The position numbers and the translations under genes were made by a program. A stretch of 36,127 nt of DNA from Leptolyngbya sp. FACHB-321 (lineage in GTDB: Bacteria > Cyanobacteriota > Cyanobacteriia > Leptolyngbyales > Leptolyngbyaceae), in NCBI RefSeq assembly GCF_014695975.1, contig NZ_JACJPI010000023.1, forward strand, positions 1-36,127. The letters are read 5' to 3'. How positions within the stretch are numbered: the stretch's first letter is position 1; the number at the start of each line of letters is the position of its first letter. Shown here in pieces: positions 16,353 to 24,512 of the stretch. The notes beneath the pieces are model-generated. The model was not told the origin of the DNA, ran no database searches, and saw only the letters and a list, made by a program, of their open reading frames with translations.

Positions 16353-19300
16353 TTAATAAGAAAGCTCTGCAATTTCGTCAAAACAGAATCTGTGAACTAA
16401 GTCTGTCAATGCTGTTGCTAGATTCGCATCCGGAATCTGTTGAATCAATTGCAAGATACGATCTCGATCAACCGCAAGTGAAGCTTGATGCAATTCTGCA
16501 ATCCACTCTAACGGCATCGTTTCTAAACTAGAGCGACTTAGCTCAAGGGGTGAATCATTCTGCTGTTCGATCGCTTCTTCATAGAGATAGTTCACCCCAA
16601 GATGTTCAGCGAGTTTCTCAAATAAGTGAGACTCTCGAAAGGGCTTTGCCAAAAAATCATCGCAGCCCGCTGCCAGAATTGAAGCGCGTTGTTCGTCAAA
16701 GGCACTGGCGGTTAATGCCAAAATCTTTGATCGAGTCTGTTCCGATTCCATTGCTCGAATTTGCCGAGTTGCCTCATAGCCGTTCATCACAGGCATTCGC
16801 ATATCCATCAAAATGAGGTGTGGTTGCCATTGCCGCCACTGCGCGATCGCATCTGCTCCATCCACGGCTGATTGCGTTTCAAATCCCACCATTGTTAACA
16901 ATTGCTCTATAAAACCTCGATTCTCAACGCGATCGTCAACGACTAAAATTCGATAGGTCGGTTGCTGCGGTGTTAGTTGCAACACTCGTTTTGCAGGTGA
17001 GGTGGGTGCGACCTCTGCCGGATTTGCGATCGCGATTTGAATCTCAAAGGAAAACGTTGACCCTTGTCCCACAGTGGATTCAATGTGCATCTCTCCACCC
17101 ATCAAGCGCACAAAACGGCGACTAATGGTTAAACCCAACCCTGTGCCTTCTCGCAGTTGAGAACCGCTACTGGTTTGGATAAACGGGCGAAATAGCTGCT
17201 CAAATTCTTCTGGAGCAATTCCCTGTCCTGTATCTTGGACTTTGAATTGCAGCATTAATCCTGACTTCACCATTGCTTCTAGCGTGATGCTGCCACTGTC
17301 TGTAAATTTCATGGCATTGCTCAGCAAATTGATCAAGACTTGGCGTAGCTTGTTTTCATCAGTTTGAATGTACTGAGGTAGATTGGGTGCAATTTCAAAG
17401 TTCAACGCGAGTTGCTTTGCATTTGCTCGAATCAAGAACATCTCTTGTAGCGTTTGTAAAAGATGATGCAGATCAAAAGAAACCACATTCAAGGTCGTTC
17501 GTCCTGCTTCAATCTTTGACATCTCTAACACATCATTGATTAAATTCAGCAAGTGTTCACCGCTACGATTGATAATGGCAAGGGAGTCTCGTTGACGATC
17601 AGGAAGGGCAGCATCACGTTCTATCAATTGCGAAAAACCTAGAATGGCATTCAAGGGGGTGCGTAACTCATGGCTCATGTTGGCGAGAAATGTACTCTTG
17701 GCTAGATTTGCTGCCTCAGCCGCTTCTTTGGCAATGCGTAAGTCGGCTTCGGCTTTATGTCTTGCTCGTCCGATCGCAATCAGTTCGCTCACTAGCTTGA
17801 GACAGTTGACATCTTCTTGGCTCCAGTCTTTCTGAAAATGAACCGTGTCTAGGCTCAAAAATCCAGTCACTTGCCCTTGATAGATTACTGGAACACCGAG
17901 TACCGATTGAATTGACTGACGGGTAAATAGCTGGCGCTCGGGACCTTCTGGCATCGTCTGAACATCAACCGTTTGCAGGGCTTGTCTTGATAAAAACTGT
18001 TGATGCAAATGGGGATGCTCAAAAACGCTTGCCCCTCGCGCTTCAGGTGTGAGAGAGGCAATGCCATCACCACACCATTCATAAACTAATTGGCATCTTG
18101 TCCGGTCAGCATCATACTCGAAGATTGTGCCTCGTTCTGCGCCAATATGATGGGCGATCGATTCTAGAGCACTATGAATTGCGGTTTCTGCATCCTGGTC
18201 AATAAATTGCCGAGACAGAGAGCTGAGTAAATGATCTAACCTGGCTCGACGTTGCAGAACTTTTTCGGCTGCTTTGCGATCGCTAATATCTCGCACCATC
18301 GCCAAAACATGCGGCTTGCCGTTGTAAAAACAGGTGGTTCCTTTGACTTCAACATCAACCAAGCTGCCATCCTTACGAACATCAACCGCTTCACCACAGA
18401 ACGGCTGTTTGAAGGTCATGGCTTCGACAAAGCTATGAAACACCGATATGCTGTCCGGATGAATATACTTCGATGGATGTAAAGTTAAAAACTCCTCGTA
18501 AGAGTACCCATGCATTTGACAAGTAGCAGGGTTCACTTCGACCACAGTGGTTGTGTCTAGATCCAGGATAAACAAGGCATCAGTAATTGCCTCAAAGATC
18601 GTGCGATACTGGGCTTCTTTTTCTTGCAAAGCTTGTTGTTGAGCTTGCAATAGTGCATTTTGATGCAGCAACATTGCTCCAGCTTGTTTTTGTTCGGTGA
18701 TGTCGGTCTGGGTACCAATCCATTCTTGGATGTTGCCTTGTTCATCAAGGATGGGCACGCCACGCACTGCAAACAGCCGGTACTCGCCAGATGCCACTTG
18801 GACGCGCTGCTCTACTTCGTAGACTTTCCCAGCGTGAACCGCTTCTAACCAAACTTCTGCGGTCACAGATCGATCGTCGGGGTGAACGCTCTCAAGCCAT
18901 CCCCAACCTTTGGCGCTTTCTTCGCTCCGTCCGGTTAACGCACACCAAAGTGGGATGTCTTCGACCACTTCACCCGCTGCGTTGGTCATCCAAACCGCTT
19001 GAGCCGTGGCATTCACAAAAGCCCGATAGCGTGCTTCACTCAGACGCAGTGCTTCTTCGGCTAATTTACGATCGTGGATGTCTCGCGCTACGCCAATGAT
19101 TTGTAATTCTCCGTTCACCCCCAGAGTAGCCGAAACGTTAACGACTTGCCACCGAAAGCTACCGTTTTTGTAGCGCGATCGACATTCAAGTCCAGCCTGC
19201 GGTTCACGGGTCTCGACAATCCGTTGGTTTAGCTTAAAACACATCTCAGCATCGTCAGGATGTAGAAACTGAGGAAATGGTTTACCAATCATTTCTTCGG

Positions 19301-20216
19301 GCAGGTAACCCATGACGTTAGTGACGTTTGGCGAAACGTAGCTAAAAATCCCCTCTGGTGTATTGACAAACAAAACATCATTGGCGTTTTCTACAATGTT
19401 GCGAAAGTGTTGTTCGCTGCGTTGTAAGGCGGCCTCGGTTCGCTTGCGATCGCTAATATCTCGAAAGAATGTAATGCGCCCATAGTACTCGCCAGTAGGA
19501 GATTTGACCGCTTTACTATGACGCTCGATCGTCCGACCATCTTTCAACGAAAGCTCATCGTGAAAAACTTCGTTCAAGTTTCGATAAAGCGCTTCGATGC
19601 TTGCTAAAAAGGCTTCTGGATCTTCCAGTTGATCTGCAACCATCTCAGCAATCTGACGTGAGTTGCGTGCGGGCAGAATCTCAGGCAGTCGCCAGATATC
19701 GCAGAACTTTTGATTGTAATCCACAATATTGCGATGTTCATCTGCTACTAAGATGCCATCGATTAACGCTTCTTGTTGGGCTTTCAGTAGGGCATTACTA
19801 CGACGAAGTTGCTCTTCAAAAGCCTTTTGCTCGGTAATATCTCGCATGATCGTGGAGATAAATTTGAGCGATCCATCTGGGTTTTTATGCGCGACGATGA
19901 TTTGAGAAGCTGAAATTTCTCGTTTATCTCTTGTGATAACAGCCGTTTCTCCAATCCAGATTCCGTCTCGAAGCGCGATCGGAACAGCTTCTTCAAACAA
20001 AGTTTTAGCTGCTTCAGGCGGATGATATTCTGAAATGGGTTTTTGTAATAGGTCTTCAGTATCGCCAAAGCCTAAAGTTCGGCGTGTAGCTTGATTGGCA
20101 TAGAGGGTTTGTCCGGTTGCATCGGCAATGCCGATTAAGTCCACAGCGGATTCTAAAACCGAAATCAAATCTTCCCGTTGCAGTTGTTGAGTTTGAGGGG
20201 TTAGTGCTTCACTCAT
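16353..20216 (-). CDS. Multi-PAS/GAF hybrid sensor histidine kinase
   Basis: This 1287-residue soluble kinase has five PAS/PAC units in series (about 13-125, 145-255, 265-385, 390-515, 540-655; each ends in an I(T/S/H)(E/D)xK-type PAC tail such as DITEQK or DISDRK). A GAF domain (about 670-820) precedes HisKA with the phospho-His in NMSHELRTPLN (about 848). HATPase_c follows (LINLLSNAMKFTD, GTGLGLTI), then a C-terminal receiver (ILVVDDRVEN, LILMDMRMPVMNG, LAKPF). A 60-residue helical tail ends the protein. The start ATG has AAGGAT 7 bp upstream and overlaps the end of the five-domain regulator gene by 8 bp, so the two form one phosphorelay operon. The regulator's Hpt domain is the plausible bridge between this receiver and its DNA-binding receiver. 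Confidence 0.95.
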   Translation of the reverse strand: MSEALTPQTQQLQREDLISVLESAVDLIGIADATGQTLYANQATRRTLGFGDTEDLLQKPISEYHPPEAAKTLFEEAVPIALRDGIWIGETAVITRDKREISASQIIVAHKNPDGSLKFISTIMRDITEQKAFEEQLRRSNALLKAQQEALIDGILVADEHRNIVDYNQKFCDIWRLPEILPARNSRQIAEMVADQLEDPEAFLASIEALYRNLNEVFHDELSLKDGRTIERHSKAVKSPTGEYYGRITFFRDISDRKRTEAALQRSEQHFRNIVENANDVLFVNTPEGIFSYVSPNVTNVMGYLPEEMIGKPFPQFLHPDDAEMCFKLNQRIVETREPQAGLECRSRYKNGSFRWQVVNVSATLGVNGELQIIGVARDIHDRKLAEEALRLSEARYRAFVNATAQAVWMTNAAGEVVEDIPLWCALTGRSEESAKGWGWLESVHPDDRSVTAEVWLEAVHAGKVYEVEQRVQVASGEYRLFAVRGVPILDEQGNIQEWIGTQTDITEQKQAGAMLLHQNALLQAQQQALQEKEAQYRTIFEAITDALFILDLDTTTVVEVNPATCQMHGYSYEEFLTLHPSKYIHPDSISVFHSFVEAMTFKQPFCGEAVDVRKDGSLVDVEVKGTTCFYNGKPHVLAMVRDISDRKAAEKVLQRRARLDHLLSSLSRQFIDQDAETAIHSALESIAHHIGAERGTIFEYDADRTRCQLVYEWCGDGIASLTPEARGASVFEHPHLHQQFLSRQALQTVDVQTMPEGPERQLFTRQSIQSVLGVPVIYQGQVTGFLSLDTVHFQKDWSQEDVNCLKLVSELIAIGRARHKAEADLRIAKEAAEAANLAKSTFLANMSHELRTPLNAILGFSQLIERDAALPDRQRDSLAIINRSGEHLLNLINDVLEMSKIEAGRTTLNVVSFDLHHLLQTLQEMFLIRANAKQLALNFEIAPNLPQYIQTDENKLRQVLINLLSNAMKFTDSGSITLEAMVKSGLMLQFKVQDTGQGIAPEEFEQLFRPFIQTSSGSQLREGTGLGLTISRRFVRLMGGEMHIESTVGQGSTFSFEIQIAIANPAEVAPTSPAKRVLQLTPQQPTYRILVVDDRVENRGFIEQLLTMVGFETQSAVDGADAIAQWRQWQPHLILMDMRMPVMNGYEATRQIRAMESEQTRSKILALTASAFDEQRASILAAGCDDFLAKPFRESHLFEKLAEHLGVNYLYEEAIEQQNDSPLELSRSSLETMPLEWIAELHQASLAVDRDRILQLIQQIPDANLATALTDLVHRFCFDEIAELSY

Positions 20217-22122
20217 GGATTGATCCTTCTAAGCAGAGACTTGCAGTTTGATAGAGCGATCGTAGCGTTAGTCCATCGGTTGGATAATTGACTACAGCAA
20301 AATAATAAATCAGATTTGGAGTTTCCAACTGTTGTCGTTGCAGCATGGCGACTACTTCTGATAACTGCTGCTGAAACATAGCTCTTGTTGTTTGAGAACT
20401 GGCAATGATAAACTCACCATTTCCCCAATAGCCAAGAGTTTCATTGTTGGAGAAATGAGATTGCAAACAATGTCCAGTTTGTTTGAGAATCTGATTCCCA
20501 ATCAGGTGACCCTGCTGAATATTGATTTGTCTCAGCGTTGGAATGTAGAGGATTGCCAGGTCGGTTATTTGATGATTGTGGAGCTGAGCTTCGATCGCTT
20601 GACTCGAATAGAACTGGTTTGCAAGTCCGGTAATTGAGTCTTTGGTGCTCAACGTTTGTAACAGTCGCAATCGCTCCAACCGTTGTGTAAGCCGTGAAAG
20701 TAATTCCTGCCCAACAATTGGTTTTACAACATAGTCATCGGCTCCGGCTGCAAAGATTTGTTGAACGGTTGCAGTATCTTGATGAGCAGTGAGAAAGACG
20801 ATCGGTAGACTTTGCCAGGTTGGGTTTGCTCGAATCGCCTGACAGAGGGCAACTCCATTCATATGCGGCATTTCGACATCCAGAATCAGCAGGTCGGGAT
20901 TGATCGTTGTTAAAGCGGTCCAAAATTGCAGCGGATCATCGATTCCCGTTAGGCACATTCCCCAAGGTTGAAGTAGCTGTTTCAAGGTGGCAAGAATGAT
21001 TGGATCATCATCGACTGCTAGCACTGTCCAAGAACGGAGAGATTGTCTAGCATCTCTGTCCGTGTAAAGGACTTCAGATTCAGAATTCCGCATTTCTGGA
21101 AGATTTAGGGAGTTTGCGCCCGTTTCAACCGGAGTCGAAAGATTCAGAATATCGCCCAAGCGTCGAACCAGCGATCGTACTTCTTCCGCTGATAATTCGG
21201 CTTGTTCTTCAAACTGTTTTTCAAGCTGCCGAGCAATCTGTGTTCCTTCATCGCGATCGAACATGCCTAAAACACCTGCTAACTTATGAGCAGCGCTTGC
21301 TGCTGCTGCTCGCAGTTCAATCGACAAGGGGTAAGTATGGGCTGCTTGTTGCAGCACCGCAAATCGTTCTTCCATTAGCCCACGATACTGTTTCCAAAGC
21401 TGTGCAAGCCGGTCGTCATAGGTCTGCATGGATTGCTCCGGATTGGCTTCAATTCCTTCGCGCAGTCGATAGCCCAACCCATACACGTTCTCAATCCAAT
21501 TGGCTGCACCTCCTGCTTTTAGCTTCTGCCGCAATCCTTTGATGTGAGATTTGACGCTCTCTTCTTGGGGCGGATCGTCAAACGTCCAAAGGTGCTCGAT
21601 GATGTCTCCACAACTAAAAACACGAGCTGGGTGGCGTAGAAACAATTCGAGCAAACTGTACTCTTTTGGGGTCAGCGGCAGTAGTTTCTCAGCACAGGTT
21701 ACCTGGCATGATCGCGGATCGAGCCGTAATTTGCCGACCGTCAAAACTGGGCTTGCTGCTACCGTTCCCCGCCTCAACAAAGCTCTAACTCGTGCTTGAA
21801 GCTCTTCTAAGTCAAACGGCTTTGCTAAATAGTCGTCGGCTCCCGAATCTAATCCTCGAATACGATAGGTGGTGTCATCTTTGGCAGTCATTAACAAGAT
21901 TGGGGTTCCACAACCGCGATCGCGAATTCTCTGGCAGAGCGTAATCCCATCCAATTTAGGTAATCCTACGTCAATCAAAATCAGGTCATAAGTTGTGCTC
22001 TCGACACATTCCCACCCGATCGCACCATCCTCTGCTGTGTCTACTGCGTAATGATTTTCGCTTAGCGACCGTGAGATCGCCTCTGTCACGATCAAATCAT
22101 CTTCAACCACTAAAACCCGCAT
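20209..22122 (-). CDS. Five-domain response regulator: REC, winged helix, Hpt, REC, degenerate GGDEF
   Basis: The 637-residue protein starts with a receiver (VVEDDLIV, phospho-Asp in LILIDVGLPKLDG, LAKPF). An OmpR/PhoB-type winged helix follows (about 130-225; LTPKEYSLLELFLRHP, GLGYRL). The Hpt domain has the phospho-His in AASAAHKLAGVLGMF (about 285). A second receiver (VDDDPIIL, LLILDVEMPHMNG, VVKPI) precedes a GGDEF-like domain (about 490-637). Its signature is WGNGEF in place of GGDEF, so diguanylate cyclase activity is doubtful. It is first in an operon with the 1287-residue hybrid kinase (8-bp overlap). DNA binding plus an internal Hpt makes it both a relay hub and a transcription factor. 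Similar architectures are common in cyanobacteria. Confidence 0.93.
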   Translation of the reverse strand: MRVLVVEDDLIVTEAISRSLSENHYAVDTAEDGAIGWECVESTTYDLILIDVGLPKLDGITLCQRIRDRGCGTPILLMTAKDDTTYRIRGLDSGADDYLAKPFDLEELQARVRALLRRGTVAASPVLTVGKLRLDPRSCQVTCAEKLLPLTPKEYSLLELFLRHPARVFSCGDIIEHLWTFDDPPQEESVKSHIKGLRQKLKAGGAANWIENVYGLGYRLREGIEANPEQSMQTYDDRLAQLWKQYRGLMEERFAVLQQAAHTYPLSIELRAAAASAAHKLAGVLGMFDRDEGTQIARQLEKQFEEQAELSAEEVRSLVRRLGDILNLSTPVETGANSLNLPEMRNSESEVLYTDRDARQSLRSWTVLAVDDDPIILATLKQLLQPWGMCLTGIDDPLQFWTALTTINPDLLILDVEMPHMNGVALCQAIRANPTWQSLPIVFLTAHQDTATVQQIFAAGADDYVVKPIVGQELLSRLTQRLERLRLLQTLSTKDSITGLANQFYSSQAIEAQLHNHQITDLAILYIPTLRQINIQQGHLIGNQILKQTGHCLQSHFSNNETLGYWGNGEFIIASSQTTRAMFQQQLSEVVAMLQRQQLETPNLIYYFAVVNYPTDGLTLRSLYQTASLCLEGSIHE

Positions 22123-22131
22123 ATCTATCGC

Positions 22132-22365
22132 TCACCTAGCCTTAAAGTGATTGTAAGATAGGTCATCCCACGTCTTGAAGCATTCATGTTGGTTTAGTGG
22201 ATGCAGGAGGATGAAATAGGGGTGGAGTCGCTTCGTAGCGATCAGGACATCGTACCAGAGCAGATAATCAGCCTCTAGCTTGTCCTCCAGGCGTTGTGCC
22301 AATCGTCGCTCCTCAGGAGCCATGCGCTGGGTACAGGTGCTAAAGGCAGGAATCAAGGTTGCCAT
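22132..22365 (-). pseudogene. NERD-domain nuclease, truncated N-terminal fragment
   Basis: From the ATG at 22363-22365 the product reads MATLIPAFSTCTQRMAPEER, RLAQRLEDKLEADYLLWYDV, then LHPYFILLHPLN. This is the start of a NERD (nuclease-related) domain as found in front of UvrD-like helicases in cyanobacteria, where the pattern is LHPDFIxLHP...LEVKDW. Here the catalytic Asp is Tyr (HPYF). Homology stops right after LHPL, before the ExK motif and any helicase part; about 20 unrelated codons lead to the stop. It is a dead fragment. A longer in-frame start (22413) adds 16 unrelated residues. Confidence 0.62.
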
Positions 22366-22505
22366 TACTGTCTGCCAAGTCTTTGGTTTACTGTGCGTAT
22401 GCCCAAAGCGCACGAATGAATATAGGCAGGCAGTGACGGCAATACTTCTACGCCAGAAGCGCTCGCTACGGGTGGTTTAGATTAGAGGCAGTCTTCGTTC
22501 GTTTT

Positions 22506-22694
22506 ATGTCAAATTTACCCTTCAATCCCACACTCTACCTGCTGTTCAACCTGCACTGTCTACTCGGCGGTATGGCAGCTGTCGTCGCTGCATGGAAGGG
22601 GTACAGTCTCGGTCGGTGGCTAATCTGGGGGTTGCTCGGTGGTACAGGGGCCCTGATTATCTCAGTGGTTATGCCGCGCCAAGCAAAGCAATGA
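22506..22694 (+). CDS. Small membrane protein, unknown
   Basis: The 62-residue product has two hydrophobic segments (about 9-29, LYLLFNLHCLLGGMAAVVAAW, and 38-56, LIWGLLGGTGALIISVVM) with Gly-rich faces and a positively charged tail (RQAKQ). No family was recognised. It is the first of three tightly packed plus-strand genes: its stop overlaps the next start (ATGA, 22691-22694), which supports real translation. Confidence 0.6.
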   Translation: MSNLPFNPTLYLLFNLHCLLGGMAAVVAAWKGYSLGRWLIWGLLGGTGALIISVVMPRQAKQ

Positions 22695-22930
22695 ACCAAC
22701 CCCCTACCTTTCGCAAGCTGCCAGAGTGCGATCGCTGCTTGTTCTATACCAGCGCTCCTCAGTTATGCTGTGCTGTTCACCCAGAGGGCGCTAAAGCTGA
22801 TCGCTGCCTTGATTTTCGGGAAGACACGACAGCAGCGCACCGTTGGAGCCAGTTTTTGGGCTTGCAGTGGGTGAGCGGCGAGGATCTCATGGACTTTGCG
22901 CTCCGTTATGAGCATCCCTTCGATGACTGA
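22691..22930 (+). CDS. Small Cys-rich protein, unknown
   Basis: The 79-residue product starts MNQPPTFRKLPECDRCLFYT and has five Cys (CxxC at 13-16, CC near 26, one near 39), with CAVHPEGAKADRCLDF in the middle. The pattern could bind a metal, as in cyanobacterial proteins with C-x2-C-LFY...CAVHP. No defined family was assigned. Its start overlaps the previous stop by 4 bp and its stop overlaps the next start by 8 bp, so the three genes are coupled. Confidence 0.6.
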   Translation: MNQPPTFRKLPECDRCLFYTSAPQLCCAVHPEGAKADRCLDFREDTTAAHRWSQFLGLQWVSGEDLMDFALRYEHPFDD

Positions 22931-23273
22931 AACTCCTGGCTCCTATGCAGGCGAAAACATTCCTCAACCGTCTCACCGTCTCAGCCGGGTGGAACAGATG
23001 TCACTGCTCATGTGGCATCTGTTGTTTACGGGCAAATGTCCTCGTTGTGGGGAGGCGATGCTTAGGCTAATGTCTCTCCTCAACAGCAGCATTGTAGGAG
23101 CTGTGAAACGGATGCTGCTAGATAGCCAAAGCAAGCGACATAGGGTCAATCTCTGGGTCTACAGTGAAGTGACCCTACAAGCTGACCTCCGTCGCGTTGC
23201 GGCATCCGGTCACCGCGATCTAGATGAAGAAGCACGTCAGGCTGATTCCCGCATGGCTGCTGAAGCTCAGTGA
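22923..23273 (+). CDS. Small protein with a CPRCG motif, unknown
   Basis: Starting at the ATG at 22923 (overlapping the previous gene by 8 bp), the 116-residue product begins MTETPGSYAGENIPQPS. It has one zinc-knuckle-like CPRCG motif near residue 39, and a charged C-terminal region (DLDEEARQADSRMAAEAQ). A single CxxC can bind a metal only together with a partner. No family was recognised. It converges with the VWA gene on the other strand (70-bp gap); no strong terminator was seen between them. Confidence 0.55.
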   Translation: MTETPGSYAGENIPQPSHRLSRVEQMSLLMWHLLFTGKCPRCGEAMLRLMSLLNSSIVGAVKRMLLDSQSKRHRVNLWVYSEVTLQADLRRVAASGHRDLDEEARQADSRMAAEAQ

Positions 23274-23342
23274 CTTCAGCAGCACCTCGTCACACAAGAG
23301 TTAGCTTGATGGTTCAGCCTCCTTCACAGCATCGCAGTGAAA

Positions 23343-24512
23343 CTAAGTGAGCCGCTGTGCTGCCCACTGGTTGAGATCTTGACGGTTGATGGCGGCTGCC
23401 ATCAGATCGGGGAAGCGATCAGGTGTACAAGCAAACGCAGGGATACCCAGAGATGTCATGAATTGAGTGTTGCTATGGTCATAGCAGGGTGCGCCATCAT
23501 CATTAAGTGCCAGCAGGGTGATGAATTGAATTCCTGAAGCAACGAGGCTACTGATGCGCTTTCGCATTTCATCCTGATTACCCCCTTCATACAGGTCACT
23601 AATCAACACCAGAATCGTATCCTGTGGTTGACGAATCAGCCCTTGGCAGTAAGCTAATGCCTGATTAATGTCAGTGCCGCCTCCTAGCTGAGTTCCAAAT
23701 AAAACCTCAACGGGATCTTGCAGCAAGTCAGTCAGGTCAACCACTACCGTGTCAAACACAACCATGTGGGTTTGCACTGCCGGAAGCGACGCCAAGACGG
23801 CACTAAAAATTCCGGCATAAACAACGGAGGTTGCCATTGAACCACTCTGATCCACGCAGAGAATGATGTTTCGCAGGGCAGAACGTTTGCGTCCAAAGCC
23901 GATCCGAGTTTCGGGAATGATGGTGCGGTATTGAGGCTGATAGTGTTTCAGGTTAGCGCGAATCGTGCGATGCCAATCAATTTCATGATGGCGGGGACGA
24001 CGATTCCGAATAGAACGATTGAGGCTACCCAGGATTGCTTGTCGAGTTGGATTTTCAAGTTTACGGATCAGATCTTCAACAACTCGTCTGACCACAATCC
24101 GAGCGGTTTCTTTTGTCTTACCGGGCATTACCCCACTCAGAGACATCAGGTTGGAGACCAGATGCACATCGGGTTCCACTGCCTCTAGCAGTTCTGGTTC
24201 CAATAACATTTGGCGCAGGTTCAGCCGATTCAAGGCATCCTGCTGCATCACTTTTACAACCGAAGTGGGAAAGTAGGTGCGAATGTCACCCAACCAACGC
24301 GCTACTTTAGGAGAGGAAGCCCCCAGTCCACCTTGACGATCGCTATCGTAAAGCGCACTCAACGTCTGGTCGATCGCTTGATCTGCCCCTCCTAAACTAA
24401 AGCCGTCACCTTCCATACCATTGCCGTTGGTTGAACCGCAAATGCCATCCGCTGCCCCACCGAGGATGAGCCGCCAGCGTCTCAATCGTTCTGTTGAAGA
24501 AGAGTCTGTCAT
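23343..24512 (-). CDS. VWA domain protein (CoxE/MoxR-associated type)
   Basis: The 389-residue protein has a helical N-terminal half (RSALRNII precedes the fold) and a von Willebrand A domain. The domain has a complete MIDAS: DQSGS at 221-225, Thr280/Asp281 (GGGTDIN) and Asp306 (LISDLYEGG). VWA proteins of this kind pair with MoxR AAA ATPases to remodel or activate a target protein. It is the last gene of a five-gene minus-strand operon; its ATG overlaps the stop of the DUF5682 gene by 4 bp. The N-terminus has a Gly/Ser-rich loop (GGAADGICGSTNGNGMEGDG). Confidence 0.9.
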   Translation of the reverse strand: MTDSSSTERLRRWRLILGGAADGICGSTNGNGMEGDGFSLGGADQAIDQTLSALYDSDRQGGLGASSPKVARWLGDIRTYFPTSVVKVMQQDALNRLNLRQMLLEPELLEAVEPDVHLVSNLMSLSGVMPGKTKETARIVVRRVVEDLIRKLENPTRQAILGSLNRSIRNRRPRHHEIDWHRTIRANLKHYQPQYRTIIPETRIGFGRKRSALRNIILCVDQSGSMATSVVYAGIFSAVLASLPAVQTHMVVFDTVVVDLTDLLQDPVEVLFGTQLGGGTDINQALAYCQGLIRQPQDTILVLISDLYEGGNQDEMRKRISSLVASGIQFITLLALNDDGAPCYDHSNTQFMTSLGIPAFACTPDRFPDLMAAAINRQDLNQWAAQRLT

